64,000 nucleotides of DNA from NCBI GenBank assembly GCA_964399635.1, contig CAYNRU010000007.1, positions 1 to 64,000 of the forward strand, in the 5' to 3' direction. The DNA is from UBA4615 sp964399635 (GTDB taxonomy: Bacteria; Pseudomonadota; Gammaproteobacteria; Burkholderiales; Burkholderiaceae_E). The notes beneath the pieces were generated by a model that saw nothing but the letters and a program-made list of their open reading frames with translations, did not search any database and was not told the origin of the DNA. Below, one piece after another: positions 1 through 9,743 of this stretch (position 1 is its first letter; each line of letters begins with the position of its first letter). The position numbers and the translations under genes are program-made.

Positions 1-834
<834 letters not shown>

Positions 835-844
835 CGACGCGCGG

Positions 845-890
845 CGCGCGCACGGCCGCGGCCCGCGGGTCCGGCCGGCGCGTGCGCGCG
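845..890 (+). terminator. Possible hairpin terminator after ettA
   Basis: CGCGCGCACG (845-854) pairs perfectly with CGTGCGCGCG (881-890), and the loop holds a smaller GC-rich dyad. It begins 11 bases after the ettA stop. There is no T-tract, so intrinsic termination is uncertain. Confidence 0.35.
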
Positions 891-895
891 GGCCG

Positions 896-1090
896 ATGAT
901 GCGCGGCCTGCCCCGCGGGCTTGCCCTGTGGGCGGGCGGGGCGGGCGCCGGCGTGCTGCCGTCGCCCGCCTCGCCCGCACTCGCGCAGCCGCCCGCAGCG
1001 ACGGGTGCCACGGCCCTCGCGCCGGGCGGCGCCGGCCGCAAGGGCGCCGAGGCGGCCTTGGACGTCGTCCGCGGGCTGCTCGGCCGCTGA
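896..1090 (+). CDS. Small possibly exported protein, unrecognised
   Basis: A 64-residue open frame in the gap between ettA and the next gene. Third codon positions are almost all G or C, as in the surrounding genes. The N-terminus has an arginine, a short hydrophobic stretch and a SPALAQ site that would suit signal peptidase, followed by an Ala/Gly-rich tail with GRKGAEAALDVVRGLLGR. I see no Shine-Dalgarno before the ATGATG start and recognise no family. In DNA of this GC content such a frame can also arise by chance. Confidence 0.3.
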   Translation: MMRGLPRGLALWAGGAGAGVLPSPASPALAQPPAATGATALAPGGAGRKGAEAALDVVRGLLGR

Positions 1091-1115
1091 CCCGACCCGG
1101 CACGACGCCGCCCCG

Positions 1116-1442
1116 ATGCCCGCCCGCCACCGGCACCACGTCTACGTGGTCGAGCTCGACCCCGCGGTGATGAACGACCGGCGCTTCGCACGGGCCAACC
1201 CCGACTGGGACGCGACCCGCGCCTGCCTGTACGTCGGCATGACCGGGCTCACGCCGGCACTGCGCTTCGCACGGCACAAGGCGGGCGTGAAGGCGAACCG
1301 CTATGTGCAGCAGTTCGGGCTGCGGCTGCGGCCCGACCTCTATGCCTACGCGAACCCGATGCCCTATGGCGCGGCGCGCGAGATGGAGGTCGAGCTCGCG
1401 ATCGGCTTGCGTGCCGAGCGACATGCGGTCTGGCAGGCCTGA
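1116..1442 (+). CDS. GIY-YIG-like nuclease superfamily protein
   Basis: A 108-residue protein. The N-terminal VYVVEL strand, then CLYVGMT about 35 residues later, a following Arg (PALRFARH) and a Glu in an AAREMEVELA helix are the spacing and residues expected of a compact GIY-YIG fold, although the usual GIY/YIG triads are VYV/YVG. GIY-YIG domains cut DNA in repair, restriction and mobile elements; the role of this stand-alone version is not known to me. The start was chosen as the first ATG that gives the conserved strand a short leader. It lies upstream of the sensor kinase with a short gap and is probably not functionally linked to it. Confidence 0.6.
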   Translation: MPARHRHHVYVVELDPAVMNDRRFARANPDWDATRACLYVGMTGLTPALRFARHKAGVKANRYVQQFGLRLRPDLYAYANPMPYGAAREMEVELAIGLRAERHAVWQA

Positions 1443-1464
1443 TCGCCTGACAGTGCCTCGGAAT

Positions 1465-3720
1465 ATGCCTACACTCGACCGGACCCGCCCTCCAGGAGCC
1501 TCAGGGGTGTCGCCACCGCCGCGATCGCGCACGATCGGCCTGCAGGCACTGCTCGCCGCGCTGCCCGCGCTCGCGGTGCTGCCGGTGGTCGCCTTCGCGC
1601 TGTGGCTGCTCTACCTGATGTGGGACCGTGGCCAGGACGAGAGCCGGCGCGACCTCGCCCAGACCGCGGCGACCCTGTCGATCGCGCTCGACAGCGAGAT
1701 CGCAGGCTCCACGCGCGAGCTGCGCCGCCTCGCCGAGCTGCCCTCGCTCGCGCCCGACCGGCTGCACGAGTTCCATCGCTACGCGCAGGCGCTGGTCGGA
1801 CGCAACGACGGCTGGGGCAACCTGACGGTCGTCGACCCGGACGGGCAGGTCATCGTCGATGCCAAGCGGCCCTTCGTGGCGCAGGACGCGGGTGCCGCCG
1901 CGCCTGCCGTGGCGTCGCCGCACCTGCGGCTGGTCTTCGAGACCGGGGCGCCTGCGCTGTCCGACGTCCACCGCAGCCCGATCGACGGCTCGCCGGTGAT
2001 CGCAATGTCGGTGCCGGTCGTGCGCGACGGCCGGGTCGTATGGGCGCTCTCGGCACGCCTCGCACCCGAGCGGCTGTCGCAGTTCATCGGGCAGCGCCTG
2101 CTGCGCGAGGGCATGCTGGCCTCGGTCACCGACCGCGGCAGTCTGGTGGTCGCGCGCAGCCGCGACGGCGCGCGCTTCCTCGGGCAGCCCGTCACGCAAG
2201 GCCTGATCGACGCGACGAAGGGCAGCCCCGACGCCGGCACGGCGCGGCTGACGACGCTCGATGGTTCGCCCGTGCTCGTGGCTTGGCAGCGCATGACCCA
2301 GGGCTGGACCGTGGCGATCGGCGTGCCGCTCGCGCTGTACGACGTGCCGCTGCGCCGCTCCATCGTCACGCTGCTCGGTTTCGGCGCCCTGGTGCTGGCC
2401 CTGGGCGTTGCGGCGAGCCTGCTGCTCGGGCGGCGCATCTCCATGGCCATCGAGGCGGTCGGGGCCGACGCCCGGATGCTCGCCGAGGGCGCCTCGATCG
2501 AGCCGCGCCGCTCGTCCATCACCCAGGTGGCGACCCTGTTCGAATCGCTGCACGGCGCGAGCCGGATCCAGCAGGACAACATCGCCGCGCGCGCGCGCGC
2601 CCTGGAGGCGCTGCGTGCGAGCGAGCAGCGGCTGCAGCTCGCCATCGACGCAACCGAGGCTGGCACCTTCGACTGGAACCTCGCCACCGGCAGCGTCGAA
2701 TGGTCGGCCCGCACCCGCGAGCTGTTCGGCATGCCGCCCGACACCTCGCCCGGGCCCACCTCCTTCATCGACGCGGTGCACCCCGAGGACCGCGCCCACG
2801 CGCGGGCAGGCCTCGTGGCGGCGCTCGCGGGGCGGGCCGACGGGCGGCTGTGGATCGACTTCAGGGTCCCCCTCGCGGACGGTCGCACCCGCTGGCTGGA
2901 CGCGCGCGGCCAGGCCCATTTCGATACCGTGGACGGGCGCATGCGCGCGCTGCGGCTGGTGGGCGTCGTGATCGACCAGACCGATCGCCAGCAGCGCATC
3001 GAGGCACTGCACGACGCCGACCGCCGCAAGGACGAGTTCCTCGCGATGCTCGCCCACGAGCTGCGCAACCCGCTCGCGCCGCTGCGCAACGCGGTCAGCC
3101 TGCTGTTCCGCACCGTGACGCCCGGCAGCGCCGCGCGCCGCGCGGTCGAGATGTCGGACCGGCAGGTGCGCCACATGACCCGCCTGGTCAACGACCTGCT
3201 CGACGTGTCGCGCATCACGCAGGGCAAGATCGAACTGCGGCGCGAGCCGGTCGCGATCGGCGACGCGGTGGCCGAGGCGGTCGAGGCGATCCGGCCGATG
3301 GTCGAGCAGCGCGACCAGACGCTGGCGGTGTCGCTGCCCCGGGAGTCGCCGGTGGTCTTCGCCGACGCCGTCCGCATCGCGCAGGTGCTGGAGAACCTCC
3401 TCTCCAACGCGTCCAAGTACACCGACCGCGGCGGTCTGATCGACCTCGGGGTCGAGGAGCAGGGCGCCGAGGTGGTGGTGCGCGTCGCCGACACCGGCAT
3501 CGGCATCGACCGCGACCACCTCGCCCGCGTGTTCGACCTCTTCATCCAGATCGACGCCGCCGACCACCGGTCGGAGGGGGGGCTGGGTATCGGTCTGTCG
3601 CTGGTCAAGCGGCTGGTGGAGCTGCACGGGGGAAGCGTCAGCGCGCGCAGCGACGGACCCGGCTGCGGCACCTGCTTCGAGGTGCGCCTGCCGCGCGAGG
3701 ACTCGGCGCTGGCGGCCTGA
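1465..3720 (+). CDS. Hybrid-less sensor histidine kinase with dCache-like and PAS domains
   Basis: A membrane sensor kinase of 751 residues. TM1 is near residues 25-52, followed by a periplasmic region of about 260 residues resembling a double-Cache sensor, TM2 with the HAMP-like stretch LLGRRISMAIEAVG, a PAS_3-type fold (LAIDATEAGTFDWNLATG onward), HisKA with phospho-His in LAHELRNPLAPLRNA, and HATPase_c with N-box ENLLSNASKY, G1 VADTGIGID and G2 GLGIGLSL. No receiver domain or adjacent response regulator is present, so the partner must be elsewhere. A GTG at 1507 has GGAG eight bases upstream and is a credible alternative start giving a shorter cytoplasmic leader; the ATG at 1465 has no clear ribosome binding site. 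Confidence 0.85.
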   Translation: MPTLDRTRPPGASGVSPPPRSRTIGLQALLAALPALAVLPVVAFALWLLYLMWDRGQDESRRDLAQTAATLSIALDSEIAGSTRELRRLAELPSLAPDRLHEFHRYAQALVGRNDGWGNLTVVDPDGQVIVDAKRPFVAQDAGAAAPAVASPHLRLVFETGAPALSDVHRSPIDGSPVIAMSVPVVRDGRVVWALSARLAPERLSQFIGQRLLREGMLASVTDRGSLVVARSRDGARFLGQPVTQGLIDATKGSPDAGTARLTTLDGSPVLVAWQRMTQGWTVAIGVPLALYDVPLRRSIVTLLGFGALVLALGVAASLLLGRRISMAIEAVGADARMLAEGASIEPRRSSITQVATLFESLHGASRIQQDNIAARARALEALRASEQRLQLAIDATEAGTFDWNLATGSVEWSARTRELFGMPPDTSPGPTSFIDAVHPEDRAHARAGLVAALAGRADGRLWIDFRVPLADGRTRWLDARGQAHFDTVDGRMRALRLVGVVIDQTDRQQRIEALHDADRRKDEFLAMLAHELRNPLAPLRNAVSLLFRTVTPGSAARRAVEMSDRQVRHMTRLVNDLLDVSRITQGKIELRREPVAIGDAVAEAVEAIRPMVEQRDQTLAVSLPRESPVVFADAVRIAQVLENLLSNASKYTDRGGLIDLGVEEQGAEVVVRVADTGIGIDRDHLARVFDLFIQIDAADHRSEGGLGIGLSLVKRLVELHGGSVSARSDGPGCGTCFEVRLPREDSALAA

Positions 3721-3863
3721 GCATGACGCTTCGGGCGCGGGCGACGCCCGTTCCGCACGCGCGCGGGACGGTTCGCCAAGCGGGCGTGGGCGGTGCATCA
3801 TTCGGCTCATTCATCCGGCCGGCGCCCACCGCGCCCTCCGGCACCAACATGCGACGAGGACAC

Positions 3864-4940
3864 ATGACGATGGATTTCCGCTGCGCACACCGCTGGGCGT
3901 TCCCGAAATGGGGCGCGGCCCTCGAGTTGCACGAGGACCGGCTCGAGCCGCCCGTCGGCCACGAGGTCACGATCCGCGTCACCCACTGCGGCATCTGCCA
4001 CTCCGACCTGCACATCCAGGCCGGCGGCTTCGACATGGGCGGGGGCAAGCTGTCGTCGCTCGAGCGCGCCGGCACCACGCTGCCGGTCACGATGGGCCAC
4101 GAGATCGGCGGCGAGGTGGTCGAGATCGGCCCCGACGTGCGCGACGTCAGGGTGGGCGACCGCGTCGTCGCCTATCCGTGGCTCGGCTGCGGCCAATGCC
4201 CGACCTGCGCGAGCGGCAACGACCACCTGTGCAACAAGGGCGCGCGCAACCTGGGCATCCAGCTGCCCGGCGGCTATGCCGACCTGGTGCGCGTGCCGCA
4301 CGATCGCTACCTCGTGCCGATCGGCACGCTCGACCCGGCGCGGGCCGCGACCTTCGCTTGCGCCGGCATCACCGCCTACGGCGCGATCACCAAGCTGCCC
4401 GAGGCCGGACCCGACGACTGGATCGCTGTGGTCGGCTGCGGCGGCGTTGGCATGACCGCGGTGGCGCTGCTGTCGGCGTTGTCCAAGGCGAAGATCGTCG
4501 CGATCGACCCGGACCCCGCCAAGCGCGAGACCGCGCAGAAATACGGCGCGGCGCTCGCGGTCGACCCGTCCGCCGCCGACGCGTCGCGCAGCATCGTCAA
4601 GGGCACCGGCAACAACGTGCTGGGCGTCATCGACTTCGTCGGCGCCGAGTCGAGCTCCGCGCTCGCGGTGCAGGTCGTGCGCCGCGGCGGCATGGTCGTG
4701 ATCGTCGGGCTGTTCGGCGGCGAGTTCCGCTGCCCGGTGCCGATGTTCCCGCTCAAGTCGATGGCGGTGCAGGGCTCCTACGTTGCCGGCCTGAACGAGC
4801 TGCGCGAGCTGATCGCGCTGGCGCAGCGCGTGACGCTCCCCGAGATCCCGCTGACGCTGCGCCCGCTCGCCGAGGTGAACCGCTCGCTCGAGGACCTGGC
4901 CGCGGGCCGGGTGGTCGGGCGCGTGGTGCTGCAGCCGTGA
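3864..4940 (+). CDS. Zinc-dependent medium-chain alcohol dehydrogenase
   Basis: A 358-residue MDR-family oxidoreductase that oxidises an alcohol with NAD(P). The catalytic zinc ligand Cys lies in THCGICHSDLH and the His in GHEIGGEV; the structural zinc lobe is CGQCPTC...HLC, and the nucleotide site is VVGCGGVGMTAV. The Asp after the second strand (AIDPDPAKR) favours NAD. GAGGA at 3856-3860 is three bases from ATG 3864 and nine from the in-frame ATG 3870, so the shorter form starting MDFRCAH may be the real one. The next gene's GTG start overlaps this stop, so dehydrogenase and Bug receptor are probably co-translated. The substrate cannot be read from the sequence. Confidence 0.88.
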   Translation: MTMDFRCAHRWAFPKWGAALELHEDRLEPPVGHEVTIRVTHCGICHSDLHIQAGGFDMGGGKLSSLERAGTTLPVTMGHEIGGEVVEIGPDVRDVRVGDRVVAYPWLGCGQCPTCASGNDHLCNKGARNLGIQLPGGYADLVRVPHDRYLVPIGTLDPARAATFACAGITAYGAITKLPEAGPDDWIAVVGCGGVGMTAVALLSALSKAKIVAIDPDPAKRETAQKYGAALAVDPSAADASRSIVKGTGNNVLGVIDFVGAESSSALAVQVVRRGGMVVIVGLFGGEFRCPVPMFPLKSMAVQGSYVAGLNELRELIALAQRVTLPEIPLTLRPLAEVNRSLEDLAAGRVVGRVVLQP

Positions 4941-5998
4941 CCCCGGCCCGTGAGCGCGGCGCGGGCTCGCCCCGCGCCGCCGGCCGCGCGGCCCCGCGGC
5001 ACGGCCGCGACGATCGCCGAGGCCCGCTGCTGGGTCTGGTGGCCGCCGCGGCGGCGCTGCTGCTCGCGCTGCCCGGCCCGGCGCCCGCGCAGGAGGCCGC
5101 CTGGCCGCAGCGCCCGATCACGATGATCGTGCCCTTCCCGCCCGGGGGTGTCGCCGACCTGGTGGGCCGCCCGGTCGCGGCGGCGCTCGAGAAGCAGCTC
5201 GGCCAGCCGGTGGTGGTCGAGAACAAGGCGGGCGCGGGCGGCGGGCTGGGGATGCAGCAGGTGGCGCGCGCCCGGCCCGACGGCTACACGATCATGATGG
5301 CGCTGTCCTCGATCTCGATCCTGCCCGAGGCCGACCGCGTGCTCGGCCGCGCCCCGATGTACCAGCACCGCGACCTCGTGCCGGTGGCCCGCTTCACCGC
5401 CGACCCGGTGGTGCTCGCGGTGCGCGCCGACGCACCCTGGAAGTCGATGGCCGACTTCGTCGCCGACGCGCGCCGCCGGCCCGGCCAGATTCCGTACGGC
5501 TCCTCGGGCAACTACGGCACGATGCACGTGCCGATGGAGATGCTCGCGGGGCGTGCCGGCGTCAGGCTGCTGCACGTGCCCTACACCGGCGCGGGGCCCG
5601 CGGTGGTGGGACTGCTCGGCGGCCAGGTCGAGGCGCTCGCCACCGGCCCCTCGAGCATCGCCCAGCACCTGAAGGCCGGGCGCGTGCGCGTGCTCGGCAG
5701 CTGGGGCGGCACGCGGCTGGCGGCGCTGCCCGAGGTGCCGACGCTGCGCGAGTCCGGCTGGGACCTCGAGTTCTCGCAGTGGGCGGGGCTGTTCGTGCCG
5801 GCCGGCACGCCCGAGCCGGTCGTGGCGCGGCTGCGCGCGGCGTCCCGCGCGATCCTGACGGATACGCAGATGCTGCAGCGCTTCGAGACGCTCGGCACGC
5901 CGCTGCAGTTCATGGACGCACCCGAGTTCGCGGCCTTCTACGAGCGCGAGAACGAGGCCCTGTCGGACGTGGTCCGGCGCATCGGCAAGGTGGAGTGA
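4937..5998 (+). CDS. Bug-family tripartite tricarboxylate transporter receptor (TctC-like)
   Basis: A periplasmic solute receptor of 353 residues. A basic N-terminus and a hydrophobic stretch ending PAPAQEA form a signal peptide. The mature part begins with WPQRPITMIVPFPPGG, the Bug-family fingerprint, followed by VENKAGAGG and a closing loop around PYGSSGNYGTMH. Bug proteins bind carboxylates and other small anions; most betaproteobacterial copies are orphans without TctAB, as here. The GTG at 4937 shares four bases with the upstream TGA. Co-transcription with an alcohol dehydrogenase, an esterase and a GST suggests an aromatic or carboxylic substrate, which is inference only. Confidence 0.9.
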   Translation: MTPARERGAGSPRAAGRAAPRHGRDDRRGPLLGLVAAAAALLLALPGPAPAQEAAWPQRPITMIVPFPPGGVADLVGRPVAAALEKQLGQPVVVENKAGAGGGLGMQQVARARPDGYTIMMALSSISILPEADRVLGRAPMYQHRDLVPVARFTADPVVLAVRADAPWKSMADFVADARRRPGQIPYGSSGNYGTMHVPMEMLAGRAGVRLLHVPYTGAGPAVVGLLGGQVEALATGPSSIAQHLKAGRVRVLGSWGGTRLAALPEVPTLRESGWDLEFSQWAGLFVPAGTPEPVVARLRAASRAILTDTQMLQRFETLGTPLQFMDAPEFAAFYERENEALSDVVRRIGKVE

Positions 5999-6002
5999 CG
6001 GC

Positions 6003-6953
6003 ATGCCCCTCGATCCGCAGGTCCGCAAGCTGCTCGATGAACTGGTGGTCGGGCGCCCCGCGATCGACTCGCTGCCGGTGGCCGTCGGCCGCCGCGCCTA
6101 CGCCGACTCCTCGGCACGCCTGATCCCCAGGCCGGCGGCGCCGGTGCCGGTCGAGGACCGCTCGATCGAAGGGCCGGCGGGACCGATCCGCGTGCGCATC
6201 TACCGGCCGCAGACCGCTGCGGGGTCCCACCCGCTGGTGGTGTATTTCCACGGGGGCGGCTGGGTGGTGTGTGACCTCGACACCCATGACGCCCTGTGCC
6301 GGCGGCTGAGCCTGGGCGCCGACGCGGTGGTGGTGTCGGTCGACTACCGGCTCGCGCCCGAGCATCGCTTTCCCGCCGCGCCCGACGACTGCGCGGCAGC
6401 CACGCGCTGGGCGGTCGCCCACGCGGCGTCGCTCGGCGCCGACCCGCGCCGCGTGGTGCTTGCCGGCGACAGCGCGGGCGGCAACCTCGCGGCCGCGGTG
6501 ACCCTGCGTCTGCGCGACGAGGACGGACCGCGCGTGGCCGGCCAGCTGCTGCTCTACCCGGTCACCGACCACTGGACCGCGGGCTTTCCCTCCTACGCCG
6601 AGTGCGCCGACGGCTACGGGCTCACGCGCGCGGCGATGGCCTGGTTCTGGGACCACTACCTCGGCGGGCCGCTGGACGCGGCGCAGGCCGGCGCGCTGTC
6701 GCCGCAGGCCGCGCCCCTGCGTGCCGCCGACCTGCGCGGCCTGCCGTCTGCGCTGGTGCTCACCGCCGAGTACGACGTGCTGCGCGACGAGGGCGAGGCC
6801 TACGCGGCCCGGCTGCGCGAGGCCGGCGTCGATGCGGTGCTCGAGCGCTGCGCCGGCATGCACCACGGCTTCGCCAGCTGGGGTGGCGTGCTCGACGGCG
6901 CCGACCGCGCCGTCGCGCGCGCCTGCGCCTGGATCGTGGAGACCCGGGCGTGA
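6003..6953 (+). CDS. Alpha/beta hydrolase, HSL-type esterase
   Basis: A 316-residue esterase of the hormone-sensitive-lipase group (family IV). The oxyanion motif HGGGW is near residue 83, the nucleophile Ser lies in GDSAGG, the acid is in AEYDVLRDEG, and the His is in MHHGFASW near the C-terminus. The SVDYRLAPEHRFPAAP stretch is characteristic of the family. It has no signal peptide and is therefore cytoplasmic. It starts four bases after the Bug receptor stop and its own stop is overlapped by the next GTG, placing it in the middle of a tight four-gene run. Confidence 0.92.
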   Translation: MPLDPQVRKLLDELVVGRPAIDSLPVAVGRRAYADSSARLIPRPAAPVPVEDRSIEGPAGPIRVRIYRPQTAAGSHPLVVYFHGGGWVVCDLDTHDALCRRLSLGADAVVVSVDYRLAPEHRFPAAPDDCAAATRWAVAHAASLGADPRRVVLAGDSAGGNLAAAVTLRLRDEDGPRVAGQLLLYPVTDHWTAGFPSYAECADGYGLTRAAMAWFWDHYLGGPLDAAQAGALSPQAAPLRAADLRGLPSALVLTAEYDVLRDEGEAYAARLREAGVDAVLERCAGMHHGFASWGGVLDGADRAVARACAWIVETRA

Positions 6954-7621
6954 GCGGCGGCCTGCGCCTGCACTACCACCCAGGCAACGCCAGCCTGATT
7001 CCGCACATCGTGCTGCGCGAGATCGGCGTCCCCTTCGAGCTCGCGTTCGTCGACCGCGACAACGACGCGCACCACTCGCCCGGGTACCTGGCGCTCAACC
7101 CCAACGGCAAGATCCCGGTACTGGTCGACGATCGCGATGGCCGCGGGCTGGCGATCTTCGAGACCGCCGCGATCTGCCTGCACCTGGCCGACGCCTTTCC
7201 GCAGGCGGGGCTCGTGCCGCCGCCCGGCAGCGGCGCGCGCGCCGGGTGCTATGCCTGGCTCGCGTGGTCGAGCGCGTCGCTGCAGCCGGCGCTGATGGCC
7301 TGGTTCTACCCGGAGCGCTGGGTCGATGCGGGCGATACCGCCGCGGCGGCGCAGCTACGCGCCCATGCTCAGGCCAGCATCCATGGCATGCTCGACCTGC
7401 TCGATGCGCAGCTCGCCTCGCACGGCGGGCCCTGGGTGCTGGGCGAGTCGTACGGGATCGTCGATCCCTACGCGTTTACCCTTTGCCGGTGGACGCGCGG
7501 CTTCGTGGAGCGGCCCGCGCGCGCCCGGCCCCACATCGGGCCCTTCCTGCAGCGGATGCTCGCGCGCCCCGCCGTGCGCGAGGCGCTGGCCGCGGAAGGC
7601 CTGGCCGAGCCCTTCGTCTAG
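6950..7621 (+). CDS. Glutathione S-transferase family protein
   Basis: A 223-residue cytosolic GST. The thioredoxin-like N-domain runs from LRLHYHPGNASLIPHIVL through the cis-Pro region NPNGKIPVL to the glutathione-binding FETAAICLHLAD (Glu-Thr in place of the usual Glu-Ser). The all-helical C-domain has GPWVLGESYGIVDPYAF, the conserved N-capping Asp motif. The GTG start is inside the esterase stop, so it is the last gene of the run beginning at 3864. It resembles beta-type or Ure2-like GSTs; the substrate is unknown. Confidence 0.88.
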   Translation: MSGGLRLHYHPGNASLIPHIVLREIGVPFELAFVDRDNDAHHSPGYLALNPNGKIPVLVDDRDGRGLAIFETAAICLHLADAFPQAGLVPPPGSGARAGCYAWLAWSSASLQPALMAWFYPERWVDAGDTAAAAQLRAHAQASIHGMLDLLDAQLASHGGPWVLGESYGIVDPYAFTLCRWTRGFVERPARARPHIGPFLQRMLARPAVREALAAEGLAEPFV

Positions 7622-7634
7622 GGGCGTGGCCGCC

Positions 7635-7653
7635 CCCGGGCAGTACCCCCGGG
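7635..7653. terminator. Weak dyad between convergent genes
   Basis: CCCGGG is repeated with a 7-base spacer and can form a six-pair stem in the 50-base gap between the convergent GST and bktB genes. There is no T-tract on either side, so the call is weak. Confidence 0.25.
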
Positions 7654-7671
7654 CGTCGAGCCACCGCCGGT

Positions 7672-8853
7672 TCAGAGCCTCTCGAACACCGCGGCGATGC
7701 CCTGCCCGCCACCGATGCACATCGTCACCAGCGCGTAGCGCCCGCCCGTGCGATGCAGCTCGTGGATCGCCTTGGTGGTGATGATGGCGCCGGTCGCGCC
7801 GATCGGGTGGCCGAGCGAGATGCCGCTGCCGTTGGGGTTGACCTTCTTCGGATCCAGGCCGAGCTCGCGCGTGACCGCGCAGGCCTGCGCGGCGAAGGCC
7901 TCGTTGGACTCGATCACGTCGAGCTGCGCGGTGGTGAGGCCCGCCCGCTCCAGCGCGCTGCGCGTGGCGGGCACCGGGCCGATGCCCATGAACTTGGGGT
8001 CGACGCCGGCATGGCCGTAGGACACCAGCCGCGCGAGCGCCTTGAGCCCCGCCTTCTCGGCGGCGCCACGCTCCATCAGCACGACCGCCGCGGCCGCGTC
8101 GTTGATGCCCGACGCGTTGCCCGCGGTGACGGTGCCGTTCTCCTTGACGAAGACCGGCTTGAGCTTGGAGAGGTCCTCCAGGGTCGCGTCCATGCGCACG
8201 TGCTCGTCGGTGTCGAACATCACCGTGCCCTTCCTGGACTTGAGCTCGACCGGAACGATCTGGTCCTTGAAGTGGCCGGCGCGGATCGCGGCGGACGCGC
8301 GCCGGTGGCTCTCCAGGGCGAGCGCGTCCTGGTCCTGGCGGGTGATGCCGAAGCGGGCGGCGACGTTCTCGGCGGTGACGCCCATGTGGATCGTGTCGAA
8401 CGGGTCGTGCAGCGCCCCGACCATCATGTCGACCATCTTGTTGTCGCCCATCCGCGCGCCCCAGCGGCCGCTCGGCAGGAAGTAGGGGCCGCGGCTCATC
8501 GACTCCGCGCCGCCGCCGATCGCGACCTCGGCATCGCCGAGCAGGATGCTCTGCGCGGCCGACACGATCGCCTGCAGGCCGCTGCCGCACAGCCGGTTCA
8601 CGTTCATCGCCGTGACGCCCTGCGCCAGCCCGCCGTCGAGCGCGGCCACGCGGGACAGGTACATGTCGCGCGCCTCGGTGTTGATCACGTGGCCGAATAC
8701 CACGCTGCCCACCCGGTCGGGGGCGACGCCGGCGCGCTTGACCGCCTCGCGCAGGACCAGCGCGGCGAGCTGCGTGGGGGGCAGGTCCTTCAGGCTGCCC
8801 CCGAAGGTTCCGATCGCGGTCCTGACCGCGCTCACGACGACGACTTCACGCAT
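7672..8853 (-). CDS. bktB: Beta-ketothiolase / acetyl-CoA acetyltransferase
   Basis: A 393-residue type II thiolase. The acylated Cys is in NRLCGSGLQA, the His in the NEAFAAQACAV region and GHPIGATGA, and the second catalytic Cys in TMCIGGGQG. The whole protein reads like BktB of Cupriavidus (MREVVVVS start, RDMYLSRVAALDGG, ESMSRGPYFLPSGRWGARMGD), a thiolase with broader chain-length range than PhaA. The start has GGGAGA upstream at a good spacing. No phaB or phaC lies nearby, so a role in general beta-oxidation or 3-ketoacyl-CoA cleavage is as likely as polyhydroxyalkanoate synthesis. Confidence 0.92.
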   Translation of the reverse strand: MREVVVVSAVRTAIGTFGGSLKDLPPTQLAALVLREAVKRAGVAPDRVGSVVFGHVINTEARDMYLSRVAALDGGLAQGVTAMNVNRLCGSGLQAIVSAAQSILLGDAEVAIGGGAESMSRGPYFLPSGRWGARMGDNKMVDMMVGALHDPFDTIHMGVTAENVAARFGITRQDQDALALESHRRASAAIRAGHFKDQIVPVELKSRKGTVMFDTDEHVRMDATLEDLSKLKPVFVKENGTVTAGNASGINDAAAAVVLMERGAAEKAGLKALARLVSYGHAGVDPKFMGIGPVPATRSALERAGLTTAQLDVIESNEAFAAQACAVTRELGLDPKKVNPNGSGISLGHPIGATGAIITTKAIHELHRTGGRYALVTMCIGGGQGIAAVFERL

Positions 8854-8968
8854 GCTGGCTCTCCCTGATCCATGCCGGTTTGATGTGGATGCGGGATTAT
8901 CGCCCCGCCGCGCTGACGGCCGCCTTACGCCGGCGGCTGCCTTATGATGCACGTCAGGAGTTACAAGA

Positions 8969-9055
8969 ATGAGCGCTGCGCACCGGGCGGCCCTGCCGCC
9001 CCCGACCCCCTCGAACGCCCCGGGCCGCCGTGCACGGAGCGGGCGCGATGGCTGA
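8969..9055 (+). CDS. Possible 28-residue leader peptide
   Basis: The ATG at 8969 is preceded by AGGAG with an 8-base spacer, a better ribosome site than most genes here have, and a TATGAT element lies at 8943-8948. The frame runs 28 codons (MSAAHRAALPPP, then a basic tail) and stops at 9055, eight bases inside the next gene, whose ATG is at 9048. This could be a translationally coupled leader or chance. The proline run PPPTPS could slow ribosomes, which is inference. Confidence 0.35.
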   Translation: MSAAHRAALPPPTPSNAPGRRARSGRDG

Positions 9056-9743
9056 GCCCGACGAGCCGCTGCGCCCGGTGGCACGGCGTGTCGGCGACGC
9101 CATCGTCGAGCTGGTCTCGGCGGTGCCGTCCACCACGCTGCACCCGGTCGCCGATCCGCAGCAGGCGGTGCGGCGCCTGGCCAGCCAGGCCGCGCGCCGC
9201 GCCGCGCTGATCTCGGGCGGGCTCGCGCTGCCGCCCGGGCCGCTCGGCCTGCTCACCCTGGTACCCGACCTGATCGCGATCTGGAAGATCCAGGCGCAGC
9301 TGGTCGCCGACATCGCGGGCGTGCGCGGGCGCAGCGGCTCGCTGACGCGCGAGCAGCTGCTCTATTGCCTGTTCCGCCACGCCGCCTCGCAGCTGCTTCG
9401 CGACGTCATCGTGCGCAGCGGCCAGCGGGCGGTCGTGCATCGCCTCACCGTGGGCACGGTGCAGGCGATCGCCGCGCGACTGGGCGTGCAGGTGAGCCAC
9501 CAGCTGATCGCGAAGTCCGCCGGGCGCTGGATCCCCGGGCTTGGGGCGGCCGCGGTCGCGGCCTACGCGTGGTGGGACACCGACCGCGTCGCCCGCACGG
9601 CCGACGCGCTGTTCTCGCGCGAGCTGGTGCTCGATCCGAACACGATCGAGCTGGACCTGCCCGAGGCGGGCGGGGCGCACGAGGGCGAGGCCCCGGGCGC
9701 GCCGGAGCAGCCCCGCGCGCGTCGGCTGAAGGCCGCGCGGTGA
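9048..9743 (+). CDS. EcsC-like protein of unknown function
   Basis: A 231-residue protein. The glycine/proline-rich core SGGLALPPGPLGLLTLVPDLIAIWKIQAQLVADIA (near residues 60-95) resembles the EcsC family, whose members are poorly understood and often membrane-associated. A second segment near WIPGLGAAAVAAYAWWDTDRVA is also hydrophobic. GGAG lies nine bases before the ATG. The downstream arfB GTG start overlaps this stop, so the two are coupled. I can name the family but not a function. Confidence 0.65.
   Translation: MAEPDEPLRPVARRVGDAIVELVSAVPSTTLHPVADPQQAVRRLASQAARRAALISGGLALPPGPLGLLTLVPDLIAIWKIQAQLVADIAGVRGRSGSLTREQLLYCLFRHAASQLLRDVIVRSGQRAVVHRLTVGTVQAIAARLGVQVSHQLIAKSAGRWIPGLGAAAVAAYAWWDTDRVARTADALFSRELVLDPNTIELDLPEAGGAHEGEAPGAPEQPRARRLKAAR

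Noticed and set aside
1501..3810. Minus-strand open frame of 769 codons opposite the PAS sensor kinase
   Set aside because: Low-complexity Arg/His/Asp-rich translation, no family motif, and exactly antisense to a kinase with intact motifs; a GC-driven shadow.
1602..4940. Long open frame extending the alcohol dehydrogenase upstream
   Set aside because: The added 754 codons lie out of frame over the sensor kinase; the dehydrogenase begins at 3864 or 3870.
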